Below, piece after piece: positions 1 through 8,071 of a stretch of DNA of 64,000 nucleotides. How positions within the stretch are numbered: the stretch's first letter is position 1; every line of letters begins with the position of its first letter. The notes beneath the pieces are model-generated. The model was not told where the DNA came from, did not search any database, and was given only the letters and a program-made list of their open reading frames with translations. The DNA is from Candidatus Methanoperedens sp. GTDB lineage: Archaea; Halobacteriota; Methanosarcinia; Methanosarcinales; Methanoperedenaceae. The stretch is from positions 99,726 through 163,725 of the forward strand of contig VEPN01000002.1 of the NCBI GenBank assembly GCA_012026835.1, in the 5' to 3' direction. The position numbers were made by a program, and so were the translations under genes.

Positions 1-1984
1 CTATCCCAACTGTCTTTTTGCTCATTTCAAATAAATAAGGCAATTTTGATATATCATCATGCATCAACGCTATATCTGCCGTTTCTAGTGCAACATCGCT
101 GCCGATTGCTCCCATTGCTATACCAACATTCGCCTTTGCCAGCGCAGGAGCATCGTTCACACCATCCCCTACCATGACCACCTTACCGTATTTCTGGATT
201 AGCTCCTCTATCATCCTGACCTTATCTTCAGGAAGAAGACCTGCATGGTATTCATCGATCCCAAGTTTATTTGCTATCGCCTTTGCAATTCTTTCATTAT
301 CGCCTGTCAGCATCTCCACACGCATTCCCTTTTTCTTTAGCAAGCGTATGGTCTCAGGTGCAGCATCCCTGATTTTATCCATTATTGCAATAATTCCCAT
401 GCATTCCTGGTTACCTACCAATATCGCTGTCTTCCCCTCCTCCTCGAGTTCCTTGACTTTTGCTTGCTGGAATGGGATTGATAACTCGGAGAACATTGCT
501 GGACTGCCGATATAATAGGTCTTACTATCTATGTTTGCTCTTACACCCTTTCCTGGAACTGCCCTAAATTCGCTGACAGATTTTAAACTCACACCCCCGG
601 ACTCTGCCTCAGCAACCACTGCTCTTGCAAGCGGATGCTCGGATAATGATTCTATGGATGCAGCTATTTCCAGAATTTCCTTAGCTGGATAATTATTAAC
701 CTCTAATGTATCTGTTACCACCGGTCTTCCTTCAGTAAGGGTTCCAGTCTTGTCAAAAACAAAAACCTTTGCCTTTGCCATCTCCTCTATATAATTTCCA
801 CCTTTTATCAAGACCCCGTTCCTTGCAGCGCCTGTTATTCCTGAAACCATTGATACTGGCGTTGATATTGCAAGGGCACAGGGGCAGGAGATAACCAGAA
901 GGACAAGGGCTTTGTAAAGCCATTCATCAAAAGGCTTACCGAAAACAAGGCTTGGAACCGTAGCCACAACCAACGCCAGGAGAATCACCGAAGGGGTATA
1001 ATATCTGGCAAATTTATCCACAAATTTCTCTGTCGGGGATTTTTTCCGCTCAGCATCTTCGACAAGCCGGACTATCTTTGAGAGCACGGTTTCTTCAGAC
1101 CGTCTGGAAACTTTTAATTCAAAGTAGCCGTGTTCGTTAAGAGTCCCGGCATAGACCGCGTCTCCTGTCTTTTTATGGACTGGCATTGATTCTCCGGTGA
1201 TAGCGGCCTGATTTACGCTTGATTCTCCATTATTAACAATACCGTCAAGAGGTATCTTCTCTCCCGGTCTGACAACCGCAATATCATTTACATTCACTTC
1301 ATGAACATGTACGTTTACCTCTTTCCCATCCCTCTTTACAACAGCAGTCTCAGGAGCAAGCTTAATCAAAGCCCCGATGGATTTCCTAGCCCTTTCACCA
1401 GCATAATCCTCTAAAAACTCGGCAATAAAGAACAGATAAAGCACAGATGCACCCTCTTCCCCGTAACCGATGGAGAATGCACCAACGGCAGCAATTGTCA
1501 TCAGGAAATTCATATCAAGGCGTTTTTTCAGGAGAGAAGATATGCCCTTTTTAACTATGCTGTATCCTGAAATTACTCCTACGAAAAGGAAGAGAATGTG
1601 AGATAAAGCTGTAGATTCCGTTACGTATTCTATTAAAAGCCCAACAGCCAGTAACACAGATGAAAGCGCTATAATACGTATATTCCGTTGTTTCCATAGA
1701 GGGAGTTTTTCCTCAAAAATATCGGTTGAACATGAGGAACAGCTTACTTCGTGATCATCCTTCCCATCTACAAGAGCGGTATATCCGGCTTTTTCGATCG
1801 CCTCTCTGATTTCTGATGTGCTGGTGTAGGATGGGTCATACTTTATCGCTGCTTTACCGATAATGAAATCCACGTTTATCTCAGCGATACCGTTCAGTTT
1901 CCTGACCGCATTTTCCACGTTCATGGCACATGTTGGACAGTCCATGCCTTTGATTTTTAATTTAACGTCCTTTAGCTCAACCAT
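1..1984 (-). CDS. Heavy-metal P1B-type ATPase (Zn/Cd/Pb class), C-terminus outside window
   Basis: Membrane pump that exports a soft divalent metal using ATP. The frame opens at ATG 1984 (MVELKDVKL) and is still open at base 1, so about 661 residues are visible and the last membrane segments are missing. In order: an N-terminal HMA domain with GMDCPTC (Cys16/Cys19), a Cys-rich stretch (SCSSCS) after it, paired membrane helices, the TGES actuator motif, the ion-site motif SCPCAL near residue 366, the phosphorylation motif DKTGT near 409, and GDGVND near 606. The CPC motif together with GMDCPTC fits the ZntA/CadA group rather than CPH- or SPC-type pumps. It points away from a separate minus-strand cluster of NikR and mercury genes, which suggests a shared metal-resistance role. 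The exact metal cannot be read from the sequence. Confidence 0.93.
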   Translation of the reverse strand, partial: MVELKDVKLKIKGMDCPTCAMNVENAVRKLNGIAEINVDFIIGKAAIKYDPSYTSTSEIREAIEKAGYTALVDGKDDHEVSCSSCSTDIFEEKLPLWKQRNIRIIALSSVLLAVGLLIEYVTESTALSHILFLFVGVISGYSIVKKGISSLLKKRLDMNFLMTIAAVGAFSIGYGEEGASVLYLFFIAEFLEDYAGERARKSIGALIKLAPETAVVKRDGKEVNVHVHEVNVNDIAVVRPGEKIPLDGIVNNGESSVNQAAITGESMPVHKKTGDAVYAGTLNEHGYFELKVSRRSEETVLSKIVRLVEDAERKKSPTEKFVDKFARYYTPSVILLALVVATVPSLVFGKPFDEWLYKALVLLVISCPCALAISTPVSMVSGITGAARNGVLIKGGNYIEEMAKAKVFVFDKTGTLTEGRPVVTDTLEVNNYPAKEILEIAASIESLSEHPLARAVVAEAESGGVSLKSVSEFRAVPGKGVRANIDSKTYYIGSPAMFSELSIPFQQAKVKELEEEGKTAILVGNQECMGIIAIMDKIRDAAPETIRLLKKKGMRVEMLTGDNERIAKAIANKLGIDEYHAGLLPEDKVRMIEELIQKYGKVVMVGDGVNDAPALAKANVGIAMGAIGSDVALETADIALMHDDISKLPYLFEMSKKTVGI

Positions 1985-2050
1985 GCAGACCTGTATTACA
2001 CGCTTTTAAAAGTAGGTTGTGCTAAGAAACTGGCTGAAAGTTAATAAAGG

Positions 2051-2428
2051 TTAGACGGAACAACGGCAGACCATAACATCTTTTATTGCAGATAAGCTCT
2101 CAACAAACTGTTTGATGATCTCACCATCTCCCTGAAGAATCACCCACTCGGCGCACCTGTCGCCAAAATGCGTATGGGTGGAAGACTTTACTATATTCTT
2201 AAAATCGTGGATTACGTTGTGCACCGGCTGTTCTCTTTTATCGTCATAAACAATAGTAGCTATGAATGGAGAACTATTATCAAGATGTTCGATCCATTTA
2301 TTTTGGGCAACGAATCTATGCAGAGCTTCACGTACTGCATCTGAACGGCTTGAGAAACCCAGTTTATTCGTGATATTATCAAATTCCTTTAGTTCCGTGC
2401 CTGAAAGTGAAATGCTTATAACTACCAT
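2051..2428 (-). CDS. nikR: NikR-like nickel-responsive ribbon-helix-helix regulator
   Basis: DNA-binding repressor of the NikR family, 125 residues. The N-terminal ribbon-helix-helix domain (residues 1-45, ISISLSGTELKEFD then SRSDAVREALHRFV) is followed by an ACT-like metal-binding domain. Nickel ligands of the family (H76, H87, H89, C95 in E. coli NikR) correspond to H74, H85, H87 and C92 here. The spacing to the cysteine is one residue shorter than usual, so metal affinity or choice may differ. It lies just upstream of the P1B ATPase in the same direction, 67 bases apart, and could control it. A near-perfect palindrome overlaps its own start codon, suggesting autoregulation. Family assignment is secure; the controlled genes are inferred. 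Confidence 0.88.
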   Translation of the reverse strand: MVVISISLSGTELKEFDNITNKLGFSSRSDAVREALHRFVAQNKWIEHLDNSSPFIATIVYDDKREQPVHNVIHDFKNIVKSSTHTHFGDRCAEWVILQGDGEIIKQFVESLSAIKDVMVCRCSV

Positions 2429-2440
2429 AGAATACTCTAT
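2427..2440. promoter_or_regulatory. Palindrome over the nikR start codon
   Basis: ATAGAATACTCTAT is an inverted repeat (ATAGA-TA-TCTAT with one mismatched pair) that covers the first bases of nikR. A regulator-binding site here would block a leaderless or short-leader transcript. It does not resemble the long-spaced E. coli NikR operator. Function is inferred from position and symmetry only. Confidence 0.35.
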
Positions 2441-2559
2441 GATGCTTGATTACCTGAAATAGTTATTTTTCAGTGGATATTATTTTCTGAATTCTGCATA
2501 TGGCTCTCAATGCAGGCTTTCGAATGATACAGTTTCAAAACTTACCTCAATCGCCTGTT

Positions 2560-2766
2560 TTAACTTCTTGCTGTTTCAATGTATCCTATATCGCTTACAG
2601 CCTTTGCAATGTCTGATGCTGCCACTATTGCCGGATCATACTCTACGCTTGCCATTCTTTCGTTCAAAGAGACTTTCGCACTTTTAATTCCTTTCTTTTT
2701 TGCAAGCATGAGTTCTATGCCCACTGCACACGCTCCGCAGCGCATTCCAGCGATATCAAGAATCAC
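2560..2766 (-). CDS. Small HMA-domain metallochaperone (MerP/CopZ-like)
   Basis: A 68-residue single heavy-metal-associated domain. The metal site GMRCGAC places Cys10 and Cys13 in the CxxC loop, and the rest follows the ferredoxin-like fold of MerP, CopZ and the N-terminal NmerA domain of mercuric reductase. The start is GTG at 2766. It is the last gene of the minus-strand mer operon, 48 bases downstream of merA. Because this MerA lacks the usual N-terminal HMA domain, the separate protein may deliver Hg(II) to it in trans. There is no signal peptide, so it should act in the cytoplasm. A copper chaperone role is the alternative. Confidence 0.8.
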   Translation of the reverse strand: MILDIAGMRCGACAVGIELMLAKKKGIKSAKVSLNERMASVEYDPAIVAASDIAKAVSDIGYIETARS

Positions 2767-2814
2767 TTTTTCCGTATTGCACCTCGTTTTTTATTTAATT
2801 ATGTTTTTTCTATT

Positions 2815-4206
2815 CTATTCTGCACAGCAGCTTATCTTGCTGATATCCTTTCTAAAGGATTGCGCAGCCAGCTTTACTGCCTCTGTCATTGTCGGGAAAA
2901 CATGAACAGTATCTATAATATCGTCAATAGTCATGCCATATTTTACTGCGAGCACTCCTTCATGTATCATATCTGCTGCAAGTGAAGCCAATATGTGCAC
3001 TCCAAGGATACGCTCAGTTTTTGTATCGATCACCATTTTTACAAGTCCTCTTGTATCCTTTGCCAACACTGCTCTTGGCACAAGTTCCATTGGGATAGTG
3101 CTGCATCTGCAAGTTATACCTGTTTCTTCTGCCTTCTTTTCTGTCAGACCGACACTCGCCACTTGCGGTATAGTGAATACGGCATGGGGCACTGCCGAAA
3201 AATCCATCTTTTTCCCTTTATTTGTTAAGGCATTTTCAGCCGCAATTGAGCCTTCTTTGCCTGTCACAGTTTCAAGCATGGGTTCACCGATAACATCGCC
3301 TGCTGCCCAGATATCTGGTGATGTTGTTCTCAATTCCTCATCAACGATTACTGCACCATTTTCATCGATATTAACACCTGCTTTTTCCAGACCCAGATTC
3401 CTTGTATTTGACTTCCTGCCTGTTGCTATCAGTAGTTTTTCAGCCCCAAATTCTCTCTTTTCTTCTCCAAAAAGCGCAGTTACTACGATGTTACCGTTCT
3501 CTTTCCTGACACTTCTTACGCCAGCTCCAGTCTGAATATTTATGCCTTCTTCTTCAAGATAGGCTTTGAGATAATCCGAGATTATGCTTTCCTCTTCAGG
3601 TATTATCCTGGGACTTCTCTGGAGTACGGTTACTTTTGTTCCAAAATGAGCAAACATCTGCGCAAATTCCAGACCAAGAGCTCTTCCACCCAGAACTACC
3701 ATCGATTTGGGGAGTTCAGATAACTCCATTGCCTCTACGTTGGTCAGGTAATCTATACTGTCTATACCTCCTATTGGAAGGATATGTGAGGAGGAACCAG
3801 TGGCTATAATGAACTTATCCGCATGCAGAGTCCTGCCGTTCACCTTTACTTCGTTTTTGGAAACAAAAACAACCTGCCCTCTTACCAGAGTTATCCCTAA
3901 AGCATCGATCACATCGATGTACCTGCCCTTCCTCAATCCTTCAACAATCTCTCTTTTCTCGTTTATTGTGCCAGCGAAGTCAAGGGAAGAGGTAACATCC
4001 AGTCCAGTGTGACCATGATTCTTGTAATAGTTAATTTCTCCGACCCTGAGCAGGTGCTTGCTTGGCACACAACCAACATTAACGCAAGTTCCACCGATTG
4101 TACCTTTCTCTATCATCCCCACCTTTGCTCCCAATTCCACTGCTTTTATCGCAGCCCCAAAAGCAGCAGAGCCGCTGCCAAGGATTAATAAGTCAAATTT
4201 TTCCAT
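2815..4206 (-). CDS. merA: Mercury(II) reductase
   Basis: Flavoprotein that reduces Hg(II) to volatile Hg(0) with NAD(P)H. The 463-residue protein has the FAD-binding GSGSAAFGAA at the N-terminus, the redox pair GGTCVNVGCVPSK (Cys41/Cys46), an NAD(P)-binding GGRALGLEFAQMF segment, and the second FAD motif TTSPDIWAAGDV. The C-terminus ends in ISCCAE; this vicinal cysteine pair (460/461) is the mark that separates MerA from dihydrolipoamide dehydrogenase. The usual Tyr in the C-terminal segment is Phe here (VFPTMTEA). The N-terminal NmerA domain is absent, as in many short archaeal forms. merB lies 21 bases upstream and an HMA protein downstream. Confidence 0.95.
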   Translation of the reverse strand: MEKFDLLILGSGSAAFGAAIKAVELGAKVGMIEKGTIGGTCVNVGCVPSKHLLRVGEINYYKNHGHTGLDVTSSLDFAGTINEKREIVEGLRKGRYIDVIDALGITLVRGQVVFVSKNEVKVNGRTLHADKFIIATGSSSHILPIGGIDSIDYLTNVEAMELSELPKSMVVLGGRALGLEFAQMFAHFGTKVTVLQRSPRIIPEEESIISDYLKAYLEEEGINIQTGAGVRSVRKENGNIVVTALFGEEKREFGAEKLLIATGRKSNTRNLGLEKAGVNIDENGAVIVDEELRTTSPDIWAAGDVIGEPMLETVTGKEGSIAAENALTNKGKKMDFSAVPHAVFTIPQVASVGLTEKKAEETGITCRCSTIPMELVPRAVLAKDTRGLVKMVIDTKTERILGVHILASLAADMIHEGVLAVKYGMTIDDIIDTVHVFPTMTEAVKLAAQSFRKDISKISCCAE

Positions 4207-4227
4207 AATTTCACCCCATTTCCTATA

Positions 4228-4884
4228 TTATTTTAAGAAATCTCCAAATATAGTTTTGCCATGTTCTAAAGCATCATCGAGTGAGTAAATTTCGCCATAT
4301 CTGAATTCAGGATTTTTCTCTCTCCATTTTTCCAGGTCTTTCTTGGAGCAAAAGAAGTTGATAAAAGGACAGAGAGTCTGTGCTGTACATTCGCCTCTTT
4401 CTCTATTGCTCACAAATTCAATGATTCCTCCAGGATTACAGGAATCGATTTTGCCATCTTTAACCACGACCATTATTTCTTTTTCACATTCCGGGCATCT
4501 GGACAGGATTGTTGTATTCTGATTCAGCATAAAATAGATGCCCAGAGCATCTGTTGCACAGAGAGCATAAACTTCATGTCCATCTTCAAAAATCACTCTA
4601 TGGCGAGTCTTGGCGGCAGAAAAAGGGTAAGCAGAGATTATTTTGTCTTTCTCTTTCGTTATAATATCGAACTTTTGAAGTTTTTCAATTGTTTGATTCA
4701 CTAAATCTACAGAAGATAGTCCCAACTCCTTCATAATCTCTTTAGGAGAGGGTGGTCTGCCATTTCTTGCAAACTCTCTCAGTATATATTTTCGTATTTC
4801 ATCCTCCAAAGGACTTAGCTCTGCCTCTGCTATCCGTCCCTTCACAGTGTCTCCAATTCGATCCATTAGTCTTTTCATGACCAT
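4228..4884 (-). CDS. merB: Organomercurial lyase (alkylmercury lyase)
   Basis: Cleaves the carbon-mercury bond of methylmercury and other organomercurials, giving Hg(II) for MerA. The 218-residue protein has a helical N-terminal domain and the MerB core. The catalytic residues C96, D99 and C159 of the classic enzyme correspond to Cys109 and Asp112 in YALCATDALG and Cys172 in TLCPFINFF, with exactly the same spacing (3 and 63). The tail WREKNPEFRYG also fits the family. An extra CPEC pair (130/133) may add a metal site. ATG 4884 is followed by a second ATG at 4878 that is better spaced from AAGGAT. It sits directly before merA, the usual broad-spectrum mercury resistance order. Confidence 0.93.
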   Translation of the reverse strand: MVMKRLMDRIGDTVKGRIAEAELSPLEDEIRKYILREFARNGRPPSPKEIMKELGLSSVDLVNQTIEKLQKFDIITKEKDKIISAYPFSAAKTRHRVIFEDGHEVYALCATDALGIYFMLNQNTTILSRCPECEKEIMVVVKDGKIDSCNPGGIIEFVSNRERGECTAQTLCPFINFFCSKKDLEKWREKNPEFRYGEIYSLDDALEHGKTIFGDFLK

Positions 4885-4937
4885 CCTTGATAGGTTTACA
4901 AATCAGCAGCCTTAACGCCAATGCTGCTGCTTTTACG

Positions 4938-5222
4938 TTATTGTATTCTCCTTGGTACACACACCATAGCATTCGGTTTGCAAACCATGTGGCAGCTTCC
5001 ATCTCCTACGCAATTTCCGGCGTTTACAACGACTGAGATTTTTCTGCCATTTAATTCCTGAATCTCGTAAACACCTCTCGAACAGACTTTAATACACATC
5101 CCGCAGCCGTTGCATTTCTCTTTATCAATATATTCGATAAAGGCTGGAGTCCATTTCTCGCCTGACTTTGTTTCTCCCTGATAATATGCAACATCATCAA
5201 GTTCACAGCAACAACTCTTCAT
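4938..5222 (-). CDS. Ferredoxin with two 4Fe-4S sites
   Basis: A 94-residue electron carrier. The first cluster motif CNGCGMCIKVC is canonical. The second is CVGDGSC followed by HMVCKP, a wider spacing typical of ferredoxins with a loop before the second cluster. A cysteine cluster CCC near the start (residues 4-6) is unusual. The start codon overlaps the stop of the zinc-ribbon gene upstream (ATGA), and merB follows 54 bases downstream, so it belongs to the mer operon. It could supply electrons to a step in mercury handling or serve the ABC protein; AtwA-type proteins work in an ATP- and electron-dependent activation. That link is inference. Confidence 0.85.
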   Translation of the reverse strand: MKSCCCELDDVAYYQGETKSGEKWTPAFIEYIDKEKCNGCGMCIKVCSRGVYEIQELNGRKISVVVNAGNCVGDGSCHMVCKPNAMVCVPRRIQ

Positions 5223-5386
5223 TTCTCTGCACTCACCATTTCAATGTTGCTGGATTTACAGGCAGGACATATAACGCTTTTTCCAATTCCCTTAAATTTG
5301 TTTTCGCAATCCAAGCATATGTATTCTTTTAAGTCCATTTCTATTTTTTCTATGTTGAATTCGGGTACATCTCCAACCATGCACAT
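5219..5386 (-). CDS. Small zinc-ribbon protein
   Basis: A 55-residue protein with two CxxC knuckles, CLDC and CPAC, separated by about 15 residues: a rubredoxin/HypA-like zinc ribbon. I place the start at ATG 5386 (MCMVGDVPEF) because GAGGTGA lies six bases before it and overlaps the stop of the upstream ABC gene; a longer frame back to 5428 would run into that gene. The stop overlaps the ferredoxin start by four bases. It may bind a metal or act as an adaptor for the ABC protein. No specific family recognised. Confidence 0.75.
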   Translation of the reverse strand: MCMVGDVPEFNIEKIEMDLKEYICLDCENKFKGIGKSVICPACKSSNIEMVSAEK

Positions 5387-5391
5387 AATTT

Positions 5392-7506
5392 TCACCTCAA
5401 TTTCATATGTATATCTGTCAGCGTCCATCTTTCATACCATGGTATTGATCTTAATATCTCCTCTATGTTTTTTCCAAGCATTGCGGAATAATTGCCCGCT
5501 CTATGAATGTATTGATATGACATGCCAAGGAAACCTTTAGCTTCATGCTTCTCAGCTTCCTGGAGAGCCTCTTCAAGACCTTTCTCGTATGCAGGCATAA
5601 ATTTCGGAAGCTCACCTGAAATATCGATATCTGCTTTATCTGCGTAATTTATTGCATTTTCTATATACACATGCATTCCATAGATTTGTCCTTCTGAAGC
5701 ATATCTATCCGCCTCTGTAAGCATTTCAGAGATTCCTTTTTCATATGCCGACTTCCGCCTTTCAAGCTCGCCGCTGATATCCTTATTGAGTTTTGCGGCA
5801 GTCTCTTTTGCTTTTGATATATAAAAGTCAATGTCGTACAGATTCCCATGCTCCGAACACTGCTGCGCTCTATCAAGATACCTTGCCAGGTCGTTATTTC
5901 TGTCTTCTGGTGTCTTTTCTCTATCTGGTTTTTCTTCACTTTTAATTTCTACAATTACTGAACCAGCATCGCCCATTGCTGTGATTTTCCCAAGCTTCAT
6001 ATGTACAGCACGGTCGGATACCTTGCTGACAAAGTCCATGTCATGAGAAACTATCACAAATGTCGTACCTGTTTCTTTTCTTGCTGTTAGAATTGAATTT
6101 GCAACTTCGTTCTTTGTTATTAAGTCCATCGTTCCAGTGGGTTCATCAAAAATAATAATCCTCGGCTCTTTGATCAGAACCTGTGCCATTGTCACGCGCT
6201 GGCGTTCTCCCACACTGAGCTCATACGATGTCTTCTCCAGAATCTCACGTGCTGCATTTTCATCAAAGCCCACTGCCTTCAATGCTGCTATCACTTTTGT
6301 TCTTGCAAGTTCAGGCTCAAGTTTCAGACCTATCGAATCGGTCAGGTTAGATAATACATTCCTGTGAGGATAAAGGGAATATTCCTGATGCAGGTAACCG
6401 ATATGCGGTTTTGCACGTCCCCTGAAATCCGTTCCTTTCTCGGTCATATCAACCCACATATCGCCGATTCTCACATCCACTTTTCCACTGTCTTTTTCCA
6501 TAATGCCTGCTATGATTTTAGAGAGAGATGTTTTACCTGCTCCGCTTATGCCTATTATTCCGAAAATCTCACCTTCATTTACCTCGAAGCTCACTCCATT
6601 CACAGCAGGGATCATTCCCTTAGAATAGGAGTAATATTTCTTCTTCACATCCCTGAGAATAATAATCGGCTCTCCAACCTCTACATTTCCCTCGCATACG
6701 GCTCCTGTCATTGCACAAAACTTTTTAATAATCTCATCCGGTTTTCCTGTCTCAATGATTTCTCCTTTATCTAAAAGAATCGCCCTGTTTGTCAGATCAT
6801 GTAGAACACCTGGAAGATGTGAGGTGACCAGCATAGTCATGTTATGTTCCTGCTTTGCTTGCAATATGTTTTCATGCACCAGCTTTGCAGTTCTTGGATC
6901 AAGGGTTCCGGTCGGTTCATCTGCAAGTAAAAGCATTGGGTATTTTGCAAGCTGGCATGCAAGAACAACTCTCTGCTTCTCTCCACCGCTTAGCTCTTTT
7001 CCTGTGTACATCATTCTATGGCTGAGCTTCACTTTTTCTATCAGTTCTGCTGCAATATAAGGTCGTTTTTCCTTAGGGATATCGGAATATTCAAAGCTTC
7101 GAATAATATTTTCAAGAACCGTCTCATCACCATATAAACCGAAAGTCCGCTGCATCATGATAGCAGTCCTATCCATTATTTTCTTGTGCATACCATTTAA
7201 GCTGAGATAATTGATTCTTTGAAGTTCGGTCTTTATGTCGCATTTTGTGCAGATGCTACCTGCGCTGCTTGGAGGATTTACTCTACCGCATCCGGGACAG
7301 GAGGAAACGTTGAAGATGACCTCGCCTTTAATATCTTTGAATTCCTCAAAGCCGCGGAGCAAATGCAAAAGTGTGCTTTTTCCTGCGCCGCTCTTACCGA
7401 TTATACCGATGCTGTCACCTTCGTTTATGTCCAGATTTATATTCTTGAGAATTTGTTTGCCATTAGCGCTTATGCTCAAATCCCTTATTTCTATTAAAGC
7501 AGTCAT
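5392..7506 (-). CDS. AtwA-like double ABC ATPase (MCR system component A2) with helical repeat C-terminus
   Basis: Soluble tandem ATP-binding cassette protein of 704 residues. Walker A of the first cassette is at 37-45, followed by a zinc knuckle with Cys70, 73, 86 and 89, signature LSGGEKQR (172-179) and ADEP (195-198). The second cassette has Walker A near 319-327, LSVGERQR (430-437) and FDEPTG. The zinc insert and the segment MMQRTFGLYGDETVLEN are features of AtwA, which with ATP drives reductive activation of methyl-coenzyme M reductase in methanogens. AtwA normally ends near residue 530; here about 165 residues follow, made of three helical units of about 50 residues (from about 541, 596 and 648). 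The start is ATG 7506 with AGGAGG eight bases upstream. It is in a mercury operon, so it may be a paralogue with another target. Confidence 0.85.
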   Translation of the reverse strand: MTALIEIRDLSISANGKQILKNINLDINEGDSIGIIGKSGAGKSTLLHLLRGFEEFKDIKGEVIFNVSSCPGCGRVNPPSSAGSICTKCDIKTELQRINYLSLNGMHKKIMDRTAIMMQRTFGLYGDETVLENIIRSFEYSDIPKEKRPYIAAELIEKVKLSHRMMYTGKELSGGEKQRVVLACQLAKYPMLLLADEPTGTLDPRTAKLVHENILQAKQEHNMTMLVTSHLPGVLHDLTNRAILLDKGEIIETGKPDEIIKKFCAMTGAVCEGNVEVGEPIIILRDVKKKYYSYSKGMIPAVNGVSFEVNEGEIFGIIGISGAGKTSLSKIIAGIMEKDSGKVDVRIGDMWVDMTEKGTDFRGRAKPHIGYLHQEYSLYPHRNVLSNLTDSIGLKLEPELARTKVIAALKAVGFDENAAREILEKTSYELSVGERQRVTMAQVLIKEPRIIIFDEPTGTMDLITKNEVANSILTARKETGTTFVIVSHDMDFVSKVSDRAVHMKLGKITAMGDAGSVIVEIKSEEKPDREKTPEDRNNDLARYLDRAQQCSEHGNLYDIDFYISKAKETAAKLNKDISGELERRKSAYEKGISEMLTEADRYASEGQIYGMHVYIENAINYADKADIDISGELPKFMPAYEKGLEEALQEAEKHEAKGFLGMSYQYIHRAGNYSAMLGKNIEEILRSIPWYERWTLTDIHMKLR

Positions 7507-7507
7507 T

Positions 7508-7846
7508 TCAAGTCCTCCTATTGTTTTTAACAACTTCGCAAGAAAGTATTCCTTCAAACATCTCCTTGACATGCGTATCAGAGAGGTCAAGTATCTTCGA
7601 GATTAGCTCGTTTTTTATCGAGTAGACCACAAATTTTCCATTTTTCTCGGTGTTGACAAGCCCACAGTTTCGCAGACATGCCATATGGTGCGAGATCAGG
7701 CTCTGGTCTTTTCCTGTTGCCTTGCAGATATCATTCACACACATACCGCCATTTTCTTTTAATGCGTTTAGTATTGAAAGTCTGGTTTCATCGCTCAATG
7801 CGCTGAAGAAATACTTTTTTGCTGTAGTTATATCTCCATTTAACAT
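7508..7846 (-). CDS. ArsR/SmtB-family metal-sensing repressor
   Basis: A 112-residue winged-helix repressor heading the mer operon. The helix-turn-helix is DICKATGKDQSLISHHMACL, and the wing is KFVVYSIKN. Cysteines at 36, 41, 57, 61 and 103 could form the thiolate site that senses a soft metal; archaeal mer operons are known to use ArsR-type rather than MerR-type regulators. Its stop is one base before the ATG of the AtwA-like gene, so the two are translated together. A palindrome covers its start codon and sits just after a TATA box. Mercury as inducer is inferred from the operon. Confidence 0.88.
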   Translation of the reverse strand: MLNGDITTAKKYFFSALSDETRLSILNALKENGGMCVNDICKATGKDQSLISHHMACLRNCGLVNTEKNGKFVVYSIKNELISKILDLSDTHVKEMFEGILSCEVVKNNRRT

Positions 7847-7883
7847 ATGTATATATGTTCATACGTTCTATTATAAATAAATT
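7842..7883 (-). promoter_or_regulatory. mer operon promoter with palindromic operator
   Basis: On the minus strand a TATA-like TTTATTTATAATA (about 7870-7882) lies about 25-30 bases before the arsR start codon, so the message should start at or next to ATG 7846. A perfect 7-bp inverted repeat with 4-bp spacer, AACATAT-N4-ATATGTT (7842-7859), covers that start. This is the expected place for an ArsR repressor site. Confidence 0.6.
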
Positions 7884-8071
7884 TTGGTTTAAAGTCTGCA
7901 CTGTCTGCACTCTGTATGTTTTGTTATCTGTGGAAATACAGAGTTGGAACTATGTTTATTTTCTGGATAACCATGGAGGTGATGGTTAATGCCATGCTGG
8001 ATTATTTTAGACCAGACGTTAGGATTTCAGAAAAAGCAGTTTAAAAATGCGCCTTCTAATTGTTACTATTT

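Noticed and set aside
174..515. Plus-strand open frame of 113 codons
   Set aside because: It is antisense to the conserved P1B ATPase frame and has no family features.
4799..5002. Minus-strand 67-codon frame between ferredoxin and merB
   Set aside because: It lies in the ends of both genes in another frame and its sequence is not protein-like.
7507..7590. N-terminal extension of the AtwA-like gene to 7590
   Set aside because: The extension overlaps the arsR coding end; ATG 7506 has an ideal AGGAGG site.
7973..8044. 23-codon plus-strand frame after GGATAACC
   Set aside because: Too short and without support from overlap, promoter or similarity.
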